In this document: in pieces, positions 1 through 12,239 of the stretch
Layout: every line of letters begins with the position of its first letter
How positions within the stretch are numbered: position 1 is the stretch's first letter
From: Plectrocnemia conspersa
Lineage: Eukaryota; Arthropoda; Insecta; Trichoptera; Polycentropodidae
Direction: 5' to 3'
Length of the DNA: 64,000 bases
NCBI GenBank assembly: GCA_009617715.1
Contig: VTFK01000085.1
Location: 1,302,001 to 1,366,000, forward strand
Position numbers and translations under genes: made by a program
Notes under the pieces: generated by a model
Database searches by the model: none
The model's input: the letters and a program-made list of their open reading frames with translations, nothing else
Told to the model about the DNA's origin: nothing

Positions 1-203
1 AATAAAACCATTGATTTTGGAGCGGCACTAGTCACTCGTGTATATTGATATAAAAAACAACTACCTGTGTTGCTCAAGTATAAAAATTATTCCATTTTGC
101 GATTTTTTTTAATTTCATTCGAGATAGTATAAACGAATATTTTATAGTTGAAAATCGGGCAAATATTCGTATATTCGATTTAGGACCCCAGTGACAACCC
201 TAG
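1..203. mobile_element. Possible right end of a hAT-type element, cut by the window edge
   Basis: The stretch ends with GACCCCAGTGACAACCCTA at about 184-202. Read outward on the minus strand this is TAGGGTTGTCACTGGGGTC, which resembles the short GC-rich termini of insect hAT elements. The matching left end would lie outside the window, so neither a target duplication nor a partner terminus can be tested. The rest of the stretch is AT-rich without coding sense. This is a weak call based on the terminus alone. Confidence 0.25.
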
Positions 204-271
204 ATAGAAAATTACTAATAAAAAATAATAATTTTAAAACTGTACTATATATTTAGTATATAATAAAGTAT

Positions 272-870
272 CGATTTCGGTTCAACAAGTTCCGATCAGG
301 AAATGTCTCCCAAGTTTCGCTCATCCATCTTCCATGTTCGTCATCCTCGTTGATGTCGAACAACTACGGGCACTGTAAATGCATATCCTCAATTTGCAGA
401 AAAATTGAATATTGATCAATCAAACGTGTAAAAGAATTTATGTGATCTGGAAAATGTGTTTAGGTGTGACATAAATTGCCATAGAATCATTTATTAGATA
501 GGCTCCTAACCTATGGATCTTTTCTCGCTAGACAAAATCAGAAACCACTGATGGATCGTATTGTAATGGGTGATAAAAAATAAAGTTGTATACAATAATG
601 TTAGAAAAAAATTATATTGCTCAACTTCTGGAACAGCGCCTTTTCAGCCCCATAGGAGAATTACACAATAAAAAAGGGTTATGTTGTGGTATATTTAAAA
701 AGGGTATAATGTATGAAAAAGTTTTAAAATAAAACGAGACAATAAATGTTTTTTAGTCAACAATTATACATTTAAACCAAGTATTATTTAAAAAATGATC
801 TCATTTAGGAAACATATTTTTTAATTACGATAATGCCAGACAATATTTTTTTTTTTTAATTTTAATTCCA
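272..870 (+). pseudogene. Decayed mariner-family transposase (5' truncated)
   Basis: Translation gives consecutive mariner signatures broken by stops and frameshifts. FNKFRSG near 281 is the linker after the first helix-turn-helix. QFAEKLNIDQSNV near 390 matches the second helix-turn-helix. LARQNQKPLMDRIVMGDKK near 525-580 is the block around the first catalytic Asp (GAT at 572). NYDNARQY near 823-846 matches the HDNARPH block with the second catalytic Asp (GAT at 829). The Asp-Asp spacing of about 86 codons is near the family norm of roughly 90. The first ~55 residues and the third catalytic Asp block (PYSPDLAPSD type) are not recognisable, so the copy is truncated and inactive. No mariner terminal repeat could be placed either side. 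Confidence 0.85.
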
Positions 871-2150
871 ATTAAATTAAAACCATCATGATCTAATGGT
901 TCACTCTAATGTGTTAAGATGGTCAAAAAACAATCCATAGTAATATAACAAAAATGTAAAATAAATACCGAATTTTTTCGCAAGAACATGACCATTAATC
1001 CACTAATCTCTACAATCGGTAACTTCATAGTTACCGATGCTTAAATATAAACTTAAATTTAAGTATAAGCATCAAGTTTAAGTATAGACATTTATTTCCT
1101 AAGCACATCTTGTAGAGGCGGCAAGCATTTTTTTGCTAGCTCGAAGTTCCCAGTTAAAAAATTAGTGATAAATAGTCTTCCGATTAATAATTTAACTATT
1201 AGTTTTATGCTTTTTACTCTTTTTAATGTATTTGTAATTTATCTTTAATTTTAATTTTTATTAGTCTTAATTTATCTTTTTTTTAAACTTATACTTATAA
1301 ACCAGAAACTTGTAATCAAATTTTTATGAATGTATTTTCTTATTGAAATAAACATTTATTTAAAAAAAACTCTGTGGAAAAAATAGAAACAGTTTTGTGA
1401 TTGAGATGTGATTTCTTTATATTATTTCAGTTTAATTATTGTGCATTTAATATTTGTTTTAGAATATCTCAATAATATTTATTTTCGAAAGATTCATCTC
1501 TCATATACTTATTCGATTCTGCTCGTGTTAAAAGTAACATTAATTAAATTTAAGTTATAAATGTTTATGTTACTATTATAAAATAAAAATACGTTTTTAC
1601 TGAATAACCATTTAACTTCCTGACAATATGTGCATTTTTAAATAAATTATGTTGTACTTGTGTTACTTGAAAATATATAAAAAAAATAGTTCATAAACGA
1701 TATAATTAAAATAAATAATATTGTTGACGGGTGTTTTTTTTTAAATCAAATTTGATTTATATTTTATTTTTTTAGTCTAGTACAATTTATTTTTAGTTGG
1801 TAACAGAAAAAATATTATTAAAAAATGTAATTTTTTTAATAAAAAAAATATTTTTTTATTTAAATATTTAGCACCAATGTTTAGTAAATACTTGGGTAAA
1901 AATATGTCTCAATGGAGATGTACAAAAAATGTACAAATGCTTTTGTCTTCACTTCGCCAGTCAACCCTATCATAAAAAGGGCGCGCTCATTTCTCTGTTA
2001 CATAACAGAATTACTGGATACTGCTATGTATCGTTAGATTTTTCTCAGATTAAGCAAATGTTTTTCTTTTATATTGACACGCACATATACAAATATAATA
2101 TTATTATATAATATTAATCACCAAACCTACTCGAAATTTCCTGCTTAAAT
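871..2150. other. AT-rich stretch, no gene seen
   Basis: This is long AT-rich sequence with homopolymer runs. An imperfect inverted repeat of TTAAATTTAAGTATAAGCAT type lies at about 1038-1076. The first part may still be the decayed 3' portion of the mariner copy, but no motif is readable. Short open frames such as 1929-2111 have ordinary AT-rich random composition. Confidence 0.5.
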
Positions 2151-2154
2151 AGAT

Positions 2155-2440
2155 TCAGAACAATGGCAATCATTCGTCGCGTTACGGACAGAAGTACTCG
2201 ACGACGGCGAATGTGCGCGACGTATGTACATACGTATTCTGCAACCCGAATCACTGATGATGACAAACGCGGCAATTATTTACCCTGCGAGGGTCATCAC
2301 TCCGTGTAACGTCCGATGCAAATCGCACCAGTACAAATTTACAAACGGACTGGCCACAAACATACAGCGAAATGTTTTCTTGTCAGATCAAATCGAACGA
2401 TTCGGTTTCAGAATCAAAATGAGCTTAATCCAAGTAAATA
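2155..2440. promoter_or_regulatory. GC-richer island, candidate non-coding regulatory block
   Basis: A sharp rise in GC starts at about 2160, with many CpG (GTCGCGTTACGG, CGACGACGGCGAATG), inside AT-rich flanks. The 75-codon open frame over it shows no domain or splice architecture. I infer a selectively maintained non-coding element; conservation cannot be tested here. Confidence 0.3.
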
Positions 2441-4256
2441 AATTATGTTAAATAAATGACAAATTATTTATGCAGTGTTTATCGCCTTAAAACGTGAATT
2501 TTAAGCAATATTTATGTATCAATTCATTATTAAATTATAAAAGATTTCTTATGCTATTGTGGCAACATAAATAAAAAATATTATTTAAAAGTTTAAAGGT
2601 CTCTGAACTAGTACAGATTACCCACTACTAAGATTCCTCAAAGTATATAAAAATACTTATTTTATTTTAAGTAACCAATTACATATAATAATGAAATTTA
2701 AAACAATAAATATGTACAAACGTGTTTTTATAACAACAAAAAATTATAATATAGTAATAGATAGGTTATATCAAAAACTTTAACAATTCATATTTTTCAA
2801 ATAGTAGATAAAATAATATTTGCATGTATATATACAATTAAAAAATATACTATCAAGCACAATATTATAATATATTTACGTCAGGCACAGTTTAAAATAT
2901 TAAGCTTTAAAGGAAGCTCTTTAACTCAAAGACTGCCGCTCGTTTCCTCGTTCAAAATTTGATCTTGTGATTTTAAATTGAAATCTTCTCACGCTACTTC
3001 CATACACTATGAAAATATGTATATAGGACATATATAATATTAAAAGCGACTCGTATCATTTGCGCATGAGATAATAAAACTTGAGACGATATATGAAATT
3101 CGCTATTTTCCCTGCAATTTTTCGACTGTGAATAACGCGTACAGCTCTGTTCCGAACTAAATGAATTATATTAAATCCTTTTTAAATTAAGAAACTTTAG
3201 TCATTATAATGTTTATAATCATTTAAAATTATAATATCATAATATGCATCTGCATCGTATTTTATTATTAAAATTCTTATTTTCACAAGAAAATATTATA
3301 ATTGGTATAAAGTTTTAAAATCATGCGCATATTAGGCATATTTCTCATTTAATTAAATCCACTAATTAACTAATATCTGCAACACGGTTTGGGCTGCAGA
3401 GGACTGCACAAACTTTACGACACTCTTGTATACTTGTCGACATTCGTAATAAACCGCAAACTATCCAAGGATGCTGCAGGAGATTCAAAGCACAGTCAAT
3501 TATTATATTTTTTTTAATATGATAATGTTGAAAATCCGCTACGCAAATTGCCATATAAAACTTATAAACATTGTTCGGTTTATAGTATAATGCAGCAAAG
3601 AGCAAACTTGGGTGAATGAGTTTTGTTGAAAGTCTGGTTACTGAAATTAAATTAAATAATAATGATAAAATTTTGTAAGCATGGCATATTCATGAGGTTT
3701 TAAAAATTCTCTGTTGTCGAGTATAATGTGATTATAATGTACATGATGATATAATTCACAATACATAATATTCTTGTAATACAGAAGAATTGTACAAGCG
3801 TCCTTTATGTATAATTAATTCTCTTTGCATATCCACAATGTACGTCCCTTGTCTTTTGTAACGTTAAATTATTATTTTTTAGTTGGATCGTTCCAAACTT
3901 GGTGAATGTGTTGTATTATATGGTATATATATAATACATACAAAATAGAATATAGATACTTTATTGTAGATATCACCAATAATTATAGCAATAAATAAAT
4001 ATTAAAAATTTAATTTACCAATAAAATGAAAACTTTATAATATTGAAAGTGTATTAAAAAAGCATTTTTTAAGTACTGCATGGTTGTGTAAAAGCTGAGA
4101 TTTATGTGGAAAGAAAAAGTATGTAGAATGAAAACTTTGATAGGAAAATTCAGTTGCTTATAGCTTGTTAAATATTATTTTTATCATAAATAAAGGTCAT
4201 TTTACAGTTTATGCCGATTTCGTTATATTATATTATATTACAAAAGTTGCCAAAAG
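2441..4256. other. AT-rich intergenic or intronic stretch
   Basis: No transposon terminus, RNA gene or credible exon is seen. A minus-strand open frame at 3366-3605 (79 codons, several Cys) has no recognisable motif and its composition does not differ clearly from chance. A somewhat less AT-rich patch lies at 2930-3130. Confidence 0.5.
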
Positions 4257-4442
4257 CAAATTAATAATGACCCTAAAGCGTTCTAAAAATTCATTAACAA
4301 TAAACGAGCTTCGAAGTGGACGCTTCGTGATGTGATGAACCTCGATGAAAAAACTTTAGACGATTCACAAAATATTGCTGACGGTTTCACGAAATATTTC
4401 CGTTCTGCTTTCGAGGAATGTTTTCCGACTTTCTTTCAGTAA
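4257..4442 (+). pseudogene. Jockey-like LINE ORF2 fragment (endonuclease-RT linker)
   Basis: One frame reads QINNDPKAF*KFINNKR, then LDDSQNIADGFTKYFRSAF. This is the linker between the endonuclease and reverse transcriptase domains of Jockey-type non-LTR retrotransposons, where family members read approximately I..DPK.FW.FI..KR and a later IA..FA.YF.S.F. A stop (TAA) stands where the family Trp codon is expected. The frame is otherwise open for about 60 codons and ends at TAA 4440-4442. No RT motif follows, so this is a short orphan fragment. Confidence 0.7.
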
Positions 4443-5870
4443 CTTCATTCTTCTCGTACATAGTCTTGAGTACTTATTATCATAAAAAACTTAATGTTTA
4501 GATCTTAAATACGGCATGACACATTTTGTTTCGGCATCCTCAAATATTTTCCATTTAACAAAAAAATACACATGGCATACTCGGGGGACGGTCGTACACA
4601 AAAAATTGCTTTTAAGTCTATTGTTATTATTTACCGTCAGAAATTTATGATAGTTGCTGGTTAGCAAGACTAACTAACTTTTATATTTTTTTCATCTTAC
4701 TTTGATTTTATGACAAAATTAAATCTTGACTGTGAACTTTAAAATTTATATATTATGACTAAAATTAAATTTTTCTTATATACAAGTTTATAAAAATTAC
4801 CTTAGTATAACCTACGGTGCTACGTAAGTTATCAGATTGTTTATCCTTTATTCTACAAATATTTTAAAACCGATAAATTCATCAATCATAATAGTTTTGT
4901 AGCAAACAATATTTTTAGCTGCCGTTATAATTAATTTTAATCAAAATTTTAATTTTATGGTTCAAGTTTAGGAACCCCTCCCCCTCATCTTACTTATATT
5001 TTTTATTGAACCTCCCCTTCTTGTTTCCCAAATTTAATTTACATTTTATCTGTATTCTGTAAATAAAATTAATTTAAATCGAGAAGCAAGAAATATAATA
5101 ATATAATTACACGTATATATTTTTGTAATCAACGTTCATATAAAATTATTGTATACCATTCCGTCTGATTTATATTACAATAAATTGAAAGTTTCGTTTT
5201 AATAATTACTCACTTATACACCTTTGATCTTTTAGCCTTTAAATTTATTATTTAAAGAAAAAATATTTAATAGGATTTAATTTAAATCATAAAATTATAT
5301 TTATAAAATTTTCAGTAACGTCCGTCATTATTAAATAGATTATATATAAATATATTAATGATTTAATCAATAAATCATATGTATACACACAATATATACA
5401 TACATACATTGTTGTCATTAATCACACATAAATAGTTATTAGATTAGGTGATTTTTATTTATTGTATATAATATTTTTTCCGTTGCTAACAAATTTTCAT
5501 CAAAAATTCGATGTTCTACGAAATATTAAACACTAGATGCATTGATATTTTTTAAATATTTATTTTAAAATTAAAATAACAGCAATTCTAAATTACTTTT
5601 TTAATAAATTTAACTTTGGAATTTAAAAAAATGCATAGAATGAAATGTACATACATATGTAAATCAATGTATGTAGTAAAATATAAATGTATAATATTCT
5701 TGTTTTCTATATTGCTAATTTTAATGACATGTATGTACATGAAAATTTCGATTAAATAAAATAATAACAATTATACATCGGTTTTAATTTTTTATTCAAA
5801 TATTTGAGTATATAATATACGTATGTAATTTAAATTATAACCTTGTATCATTGTTTAATAGTGGACAAAA
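4443..5870. other. AT-rich stretch, no feature
   Basis: The sequence is AT-rich, with ACATACATA-type microsatellite-like runs near 5398-5410. It may include unreadable remains of the LINE fragment upstream. No coding motif was found on either strand. Confidence 0.5.
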
Positions 5871-5983
5871 ATTACGCGGAACCTAACCCGGGGACCCAGT
5901 TAATTTATTAAAAATAATGAATTTGACCGTGTATTTGGATGCTATCCTGGTCCTTAAAATACTGGCATGCACATATATTTTAT

Positions 5984-6195
5984 TTTAGCTTCAAGGAGCT
6001 GGTCCGGTTTGGATCATTCAATTTTAATAATTTATTATGATGTATGTGTATATTATTTTTTTGATCTTACTCGTATTGTATTTTTATGCCTTGTATGTTT
6101 TTTATTGACCATCGTGACGCATTGGAGTAACTTATTAGGTCACAATAGTCCTAATTTAATTCAGATAAATAAAAATAAATATTTATTTTTTCTGC
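5984..6195 (+). repeat. Dispersed repeat, copy A (possible LINE 3' end)
   Basis: The block starts near GGAGCTGGTCC and runs through an AT-rich middle to GACGCATTGGAGTAACTTAT, then an A-rich tail with several AATAAA-type units. The same order of blocks recurs at 39,790-40,010, where GGAGCTGGTCC is followed by GATGCATTGGGGTGAACTG. The shared order, spacing and A-rich end suggest diverged copies of a retrotransposon 3' untranslated region. The assignment to a LINE family is inference. Confidence 0.5.
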
Positions 6196-6584
6196 CAAAT
6201 TAGACCTACAATATCATGCAGCATTTTTGGATAATGCCATTACGTATTTGTATCTTTATATTGATTTAATATTACCATATTTCTGGGCAACAAACACGTC
6301 AAAAATAATATATAAGACATGTATGTAAATACACAAAACATAAATAGTTATACGCTTAAATGAACCTTAATGCTAAATGTCAAATAATGCTATCTATTTT
6401 CCTGGTATTCACATCTCACTTAAAAGCTCTCAAATACAAATCTAATCCTATTTAACATATATCTGTAAATGTTTATATATAATTAAAAAAGTAATACAAA
6501 TAATATTTAAGTAATACCAAATTACGTATATTACTACGATATTTATATAAGAGGCTCTCAAATTATATTACGCTACTATACAAC

Positions 6585-6990
6585 TATTGTATTGTGAAAG
6601 TTTGTTTGGCAGAACAATATGTAGCGCTTGTCGGGCCCGGCACTTATTACTCAATAAGTTTTTTTTTCTTTATCCGAAAACGGGCCAAATAAATAGTGTT
6701 AGAGAAAATCGAACACGCAAAAGTAAATATAATGAAAATCCCTTCTCTCTCTCGTTCTGTGAAAAGTTTGCTTGATGCGCCTGGGGGCCCCCCAACTAGT
6801 GACCCGCAGGCCCGTCCCCGGGTGACGATATATCGGCTTTTTCTACACTTGACAAAACACTCCAGATAACCAATACATCGTATTTTGTACATGCTCTAAG
6901 CTCGAAACTAAACAACAACATCTTCCACTTATCAGCCATGTAATTGTCAATGCCCACTTGAACATGTCTATTCCTCAAGGATAGATAACT
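6585..6990. promoter_or_regulatory. GC-rich island with a GGGGGCCCCC palindrome
   Basis: GC content jumps locally around TGTCGGGCCCGGCA (6628-6641) and GGGGGCCCCCCAACTAGTG (6783-6801), followed by GCCCGTCCCCGGGTGACG. Open frames cross it on both strands and show no conserved protein motif. It could be a regulatory block or the terminus of an old GC-rich DNA transposon; no paired terminus was found. Confidence 0.3.
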
Positions 6991-7325
6991 TACAAGAATA
7001 AAAGAGATACAGTCACTAGTTAATACAAAAATATCGTTTATAATATATGTGTGACATAATAAAAATAATGCATATTAATATTTTTTATTTAGTCTTAATT
7101 TATATTAACAATTAAATTAGATTTAAGTATACTATTGAATACTTAATTATAATAATGTAAATAAAATTGCTAATTATAGAAATGTGGTATTTTTTTATAT
7201 TTAAAGTTTATTTAAATTAATTTAAGACCAATGTAATCAATTGCGTCACAAAGGTCAATAAACAATATATAGTATTATTTAGTAGTTAGTTAAAATAAAT
7301 ATGTCTTACATGTAAAACGTAGGTA

Positions 7326-7806
7326 CAGTCCGTCCAAGATATGAACGCTCATTACTACAGTATTATTGAGAGAATATAATAGGGTGACCATGTGAAATTT
7401 AACGTTTAACTAATTTTCCCTATTTTAATTTAATTTTTTGAAGATAATTGAATATATCACTTTCTCACTTATTTCATTTATTTATATACCTATTTAACTC
7501 AAAAACATATTAGCAGTTTTGGAATCACTCTCTAGGTTAAATATTTGTTTAATATAATATTTTTTAAAAATACCAATAGAATATTTCAAGAATTGTTCTA
7601 TTGATTACAAAATAACACAACATGACAATAATTTATAATAAAAATATAACATATTATAATTTTTAATTCAATTTCCAACGTATGGTCACTCTACCCTTAA
7701 AACAGCCCTGATTTAATATTGGTAACTGTATATGTATGCATGCATGCGTACACGCACCCTTGTTTCCAACCCAACGATGATGAGCGTTAACATCTTGGAT
7801 GGACTA
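7326..7806. mobile_element. Mariner-type non-autonomous element with TA target duplication
   Basis: The left end starts CAGTCCGTCCAAGATATGAA (7326 on). The reverse complement of the right end starts TAGTCCATCCAAGATGTTAA (7806 back). The 27-bp arms 7326-7352 and 7780-7806 agree at 23 of 27 positions. TA dinucleotides flank both ends (7324-7325 and 7807-7808). TA duplication plus CAGT-like termini are typical of Tc1/mariner-superfamily elements. No transposase is present in its 481 bp, so it is non-autonomous. A second element appears nested inside (7381-7697). Confidence 0.75.
7381..7697. mobile_element. Nested short element with AGGGTGACCAT termini
   Basis: The left side reads AGGGTGACCATGTGAAATT. 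The reverse complement of the right side reads AGGGTAGAGTGACCATACG and then GGAAATT. The two ends match apart from a small insertion. The same AGGGTGACCA terminus occurs beside the hAT transposase remnant at 20,994, which suggests a hAT-derived miniature element of about 317 bp. No target duplication is visible. Confidence 0.45.
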
Positions 7807-7839
7807 TACAACATGTACCCCAATATAATAAAATGTTTG

Positions 7840-7960
7840 ATGAGTATAGGTACCAGGCGCGTACGATAAAATACATTCCCTTTCACTCGCTCGCGTGCTA
7901 AGTGACGAGAGTGAGTGAGAAGAAGTGGGCATGCGGAACGCATTTAATGCACGTCCTTAT
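7840..7960. promoter_or_regulatory. GC-richer patch with inverted CACTCGCTC / GAGTGAGTG
   Basis: TTTCACTCGCTCGCGTGC and GACGAGAGTGAGTGAGAA form an imperfect inverted repeat around 7880-7922. Comparable GAGAG/CTCTC motifs recur at about 11,800 and 19,490. A GAGA-type binding site cluster is possible, but function is unproven. Confidence 0.25.
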
Positions 7961-9300
7961 CTCTAAATATGTCAAAACAAACTTCTGGTTTTATTGTATT
8001 TTTTGTAACACTGTTTCAGTGTTTTGCCTTTTTATCGAATTCAATATTTTTATTTTTCTTACGTGTTAATTTTAGAGCACCATATTTTTTCGCATTCAAA
8101 ATAGTTTCTATATTTCATTCATATCACATACGTTTCATGCTACGCTATCGAAATCAAATTAATTAGGATAAAAGCAATTTTATAAGCAATTATTATTTGT
8201 AAACAATAATAATAAAGGTCTGGCAATTGAGGATTAAAAGTTATTTTAATATATTGTAAACGAATTTAGCGTCTTTTTGCTTACTAATAAAATAAAAAAC
8301 TTTCGCAGTCTTATTGTTCAAGAAAGTTATGTTTTAATTTGTATATAAATCATATTATTGTATTATATATAAACATTTGTAAGAGCAAAGAGCGAATTTT
8401 ATTTTATTTGTTTGTATAGTCATAGGACTTTTAGTCACAAAAGTTACTGCAAAGAGATGTATTCAAAGCTGATTGAAAAAATAGCGGGAAGCTATCCATT
8501 TCATTACATATAGTGAGAGAAAGGTTTAAGAAAGTGGCTCTCGTAGGTTGCAAAGCTCTACATAAGCCAAGGATTTAAGAAAAAAAGATAAGGCTGGAGT
8601 GACAATTTAAGATTAGAAGGTAATCAGTTAGTCAACTTTGCGGTACGTAAAACTAACCTTTGTGTGTATATTAAAGTTTTAAAAAATATTAATATAGCAA
8701 ATTATTTAATAAATATACATTTGAATGTTGAAGAGCCAGATATTGTGAGTGCATATGATGTAACAAGGGTCTTAAAACTTTCGATAGCTGTTGCATATAG
8801 TAATAATGTGCTTAGTAGAGGTTTGTTTTACTAAAAATTGAATCCACTTCTTAAGTATATAATGCAATGTTCATTCATCAAAGACAACATTTCTTATATT
8901 TCATATAAAGTAAAAAGTTTGCTGATTTTAAACTGGCACGTACTTAATTAGCGCATTTAAATGCGTAAGTATTTTTTTTATAGTATGCCAAAAAAAAGGG
9001 TTTCAGATATAATTAAAGCTAGGCCAAGTAATGGTAACTCTATAAAAAATATATGTTTATAATATTAGCATGAACCTCGTTAATTATGGTTACCTACTAT
9101 TTTAAGCAAGCTGTAAATAATTAGGTCTCTAAATATAATTAGCATGAATTTATTAAAATTATACATGAAACAATATTTTAATATTATTAAAAAGTTATAT
9201 TAAACTTACTAAAACAAGGTCTTGCTTTTTAGTAAAACAGAGTAATCAATTATAAACTCACGTTAAGATGAGTTGATAGGTTAAAAATTCCGCCATGATT
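7961..9300. other. AT-rich stretch, no feature assigned
   Basis: A moderately mixed segment at 8440-8850 could be an old transposon, but I could not match its translations to a family. No termini, RNA genes or exons were recognised. Confidence 0.45.
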
Positions 9301-9304
9301 AATA

Positions 9305-9730
9305 ATGCAAGTTTTGTGTATGTGTGGCGGTAGCTTGTTTTTTGCCCTCGCCAGGTCCAAAGTTCGAGGTCTTGAATGTGGGTCGCGCGGTTTTGGATCC
9401 GGCCCCCACAATTAGGACAGGCCTGTCACCCCACGAATATATTACAATTAATTGGTTTCTCGGAAGGCTTTTCTTTGTCGTGTCTGTCCTCTGTAGGACG
9501 GAAGCCGCAGACCGTAGGTCGAAATTAATTGAAACAACGCCATATCGACTCCGATAATTTGGCTCGTCGGTATAATTGCGCGACCCTTTTTCCGGCCCTG
9601 GAAAAATTTCAATTCGACCGCACGACGACCGGAAAATCTTATTGACCGTCGATGGTTAAGCGTTAAATGTCGTCAATTTGTGTTGATTGAATTTTGCACG
9701 ATTGGCTTTACGACCCGGATTTAGTCATAT
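9305..9730. promoter_or_regulatory. Large GC-rich non-coding island
   Basis: About 420 bp stands out sharply from AT-rich flanks and is rich in CpG (GGGTCGCGCGG, CCGGCCCTGG, CCGCACGACGACCGG). It contains ATTAATTG twice (about 9449-9456 and 9525-9532), a homeodomain-type core. Open frames through it are not domain-like. I infer a conserved cis-regulatory element. Confidence 0.4.
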
Positions 9731-10299
9731 TATTTTTATTAACGCAGCGCAGGTAATTGCAAATGATCAATTAAATTTATTTGTAGTTAACTAAATGAAT
9801 TTACTAATCATTATATTAGACAATTAGTCAATTAATTTATTCATAAATACATAGTTTAACTATGTATAAGAAGAAATTATTAATGAAAAATATATATTTA
9901 TTGTATCAAATTTCTATCATTGAGGGCTATCGGTATGTACTTTATATACATATGTATTCAAAAAGGTGCGGATTTAATTTTACATATACTTTTATCGCAA
10001 ATGTCAGGCGGTCGGGTTAGTATAAAAATATAATAAAAAGGTTGTCAAATTAGGTTTTTTCAAGTTTTAGAAACGTAAACGTCTTGAATGTCACGCGTTA
10101 AAGTAAAGAACTATTTATTTTATATATATAAATGCTCAAATTTATATGCTCAAAAAATAAAATACTGTTATTCATTATTTAGTATATACATATATATGTA
10201 ATTAAATCACACTTCAAGTATTTTATAAATTAGTATGTGTATACAAACATACCTTTTGAACTTATAAAGAGAGAGTGGAATTAAGTGAACGATTTTCAA

Positions 10300-10545
10300 T
10301 GAGGAGCTGCCGTGGCTTCGTATTTACTTTTTTCGGGGTTTTCTGTTTCCACGTACTGTCAAAGGATGCTGATCACTTGGTCTGATTCCGACCCTATTTC
10401 ACATCCGTTCTCTGCGCTTTGTTGTTCTGGTAATAGGAAACCGAGTGGGTCCCCTCGGACATGGAGATCTTATGGCTACTCTGGGGCTTTTAAAACCCTC
10501 AAGCGTTTCATTGCGAGTAATGTGTTCATGGAACAATTTTAATTC
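10300..10545. promoter_or_regulatory. GC-richer island
   Basis: This block of mixed composition has an open frame of 76 codons on the plus strand, but no recognisable protein motif or exon context. It could be non-coding regulatory DNA or an unrecognised transposon fragment. Confidence 0.25.
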
Positions 10546-10639
10546 TGAAAGCCATTATATAACACACACATATGAAATACGACTGATTTAAATCTTATTT
10601 TTTAAGCACATTACAATTATTTTATCCTATTAACCAGCA

Positions 10640-10700
10640 CGATAGAGTAGTATTATTCGCTGATTATTGACTTGAAACACCTAGGTTCATATCACACATT
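10640..10700 (+). repeat. tRNA-like (SINE-head-like) sequence
   Basis: TAGAGTAGTATTATT resembles an RNA polymerase III A box and AGGTTCATATC a B box, 41 nt apart, close to tRNA spacing. The flanks do not form an acceptor stem, so a decayed SINE head is more likely than a tRNA gene. Confidence 0.3.
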
Positions 10701-10784
10701 GACCATGGTATTGTTAAATTTCTATCTAATGTAATTATTAAATACTCCTAATTCCAATCTATCGATTTTAGGACAAAACCGACC

Positions 10785-10830
10785 ACCGGTTGTAGCGCAG
10801 TGGAAGAGGTAGAACTCCAAACGATATCAC
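10785..10830 (+). repeat. tRNA 5'-half-like sequence
   Basis: GTAGCGCAGTGGAAGAGGTAG matches the D-arm and A-box pattern (TRGYNNARNGG) very well. No B box (GGTTCGANTCC) lies at the expected ~44 nt downstream. It is probably the start of a tRNA-derived SINE or a truncated tRNA pseudogene. Confidence 0.4.
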
Positions 10831-10984
10831 AGATTAGATTTACTTACATTTTTTAGTCTCACTGTTAAATATCGCGAGATAGGTCGTACATGTTAGGTAT
10901 TTAAAATTCCCTAATAGTTATTTCAATTTATTGAAAATATATATTCAACAATTTTGTTTTTGGAATTCAGAGTTTATAAATGAT

Positions 10985-11175
10985 TATATTGTAATGCTTG
11001 CACTACACTCTCTGGAAGTTGTCCGAATCGAAGATCAACCGAAGTCGGCCAAAGTCACCGACTTCCAAGTAACGGCGGGCATAAATGACGTCCACACGGC
11101 GGCTGCTGTCATGTACAGCTGGCATATTTGCGCGCTATCGAATAATGTGCCAAATAATCGCAATTTTTAAATTGT
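10985..11175. promoter_or_regulatory. GC-rich island
   Basis: The block is CpG-rich with a short direct repeat GAAGTCGG/CAAAGTCACCGACTTCC that also folds back (GAAGTCGG with CCGACTTC). A plus-strand open frame crosses it but has no recognisable domain. I infer a non-coding conserved element. Confidence 0.3.
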
Positions 11176-11589
11176 CATATTATTAAAATTACGCTACTGA
11201 TAATTATAAAAGTTTGTGTGGGCACTCACCATTACAGTATCAGTGAAAACTTTTCGGTCGTAAATATTCAATTTACGCAAAATCTTAGTCGGCTTTTGCA
11301 AAATGCCATAAGGCATAAAAATTATACTTCAGAATACGAACACCACATCTGTGACTATCCTAGAATTTGTCGCCATCGATTCTAAATAAGAATTCGTTAT
11401 GGTGTGACATTTATATAAATCGATCTAGGAAAATACATAAGGATATTCGAAACGATTTTTCTTAACAAAATCAAGTACCACTAATTATTTTTTAATTATT
11501 GTATTGTATATAAAAAAAATATAATAACGATATCTATTAGAAGAATATACTATCAAAAATATAATTAATCCCTTTTGCTGCCCTGAAAT

Positions 11590-12130
11590 ATTCAAAAATG
11601 TCAGTAAGAGTCTGTTGAAGTCCCCGATAAGCATGTGGTATTATAACTTGACCACGTGACCACGATGCAGCGCTCGACTTACGTGTTAACCATAGGACGC
11701 CTACGCGCATACTGAAATTAAAACGAGTAACTCGTTCTATCTCAGTTTGCGAAAAGCCATATCATTATCTCTCCCGCTATCGTCATTTAACACGTGAGAG
11801 AGCGATAGGGGAAGTATCTCACCGCTCGCGCTCGAAAGAGCAGCTCCGACTTCGGTTTCTTTGACTTCGGTCCGTTTGCCGACAATGTTTGGAAGCGCTC
11901 GAAGCTGGCCAAGTCGACTGAATTACCCCTCACTTTACTTCCCGTTCTCGGTAACCTCAGACAACTTCCGAGAGATTTTAGAACGGGCAAAACCGAACTC
12001 GACTGAAGTAACCTACTATATTCTCCGTCCTTGGCTAACCTTGGCCAACTTTCAGAGAGCGTAGTGCAGGCATAATATTTTCTTAATAGTCGGACTACAA
12101 GAAATTTTTCAAAAATTCTTGGCATTTTGT
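11590..12130. promoter_or_regulatory. GC-richer block with repeated GACTTCGGT and CACGTG motifs
   Basis: CACGTGACCACG (11,653 on) and AACACGTGAGAG (about 11,790) contain CACGTG E-box cores. ACGAGTAACTCGT is a 13-bp near-palindrome at about 11,724. CGACTTCGGTTTC and TGACTTCGGTCCG are neighbouring near-repeats at about 11,848. Both strands have chance open frames (112 and 67 codons) with no conserved motif. It may be regulatory DNA or the promoter region of an old retroelement. Confidence 0.3.
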
Positions 12131-12239
12131 TTATTGAGAAAAAAATAATTTTAATTCTTAATGTTTTGTAATGTTAAGTGGGAAACGCGTCTAAAGAAAT
12201 CGAAAACGCAAATAAAAAATATATCCTACATTACATAAA

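Noticed and set aside
8440..8900. Possible Tc1-type transposase remnant
   Set aside because: None of the six frames gave catalytic or helix-turn-helix blocks that I could match.
10785..10830. Functional tRNA gene
   Set aside because: The 5' half fits, but there is no B box, T-arm or acceptor complement at the required distance.
11787..12125. 112-codon minus-strand ORF with basic composition
   Set aside because: No motif, a plus-strand frame overlaps it, and the region looks like CpG-bearing non-coding sequence.
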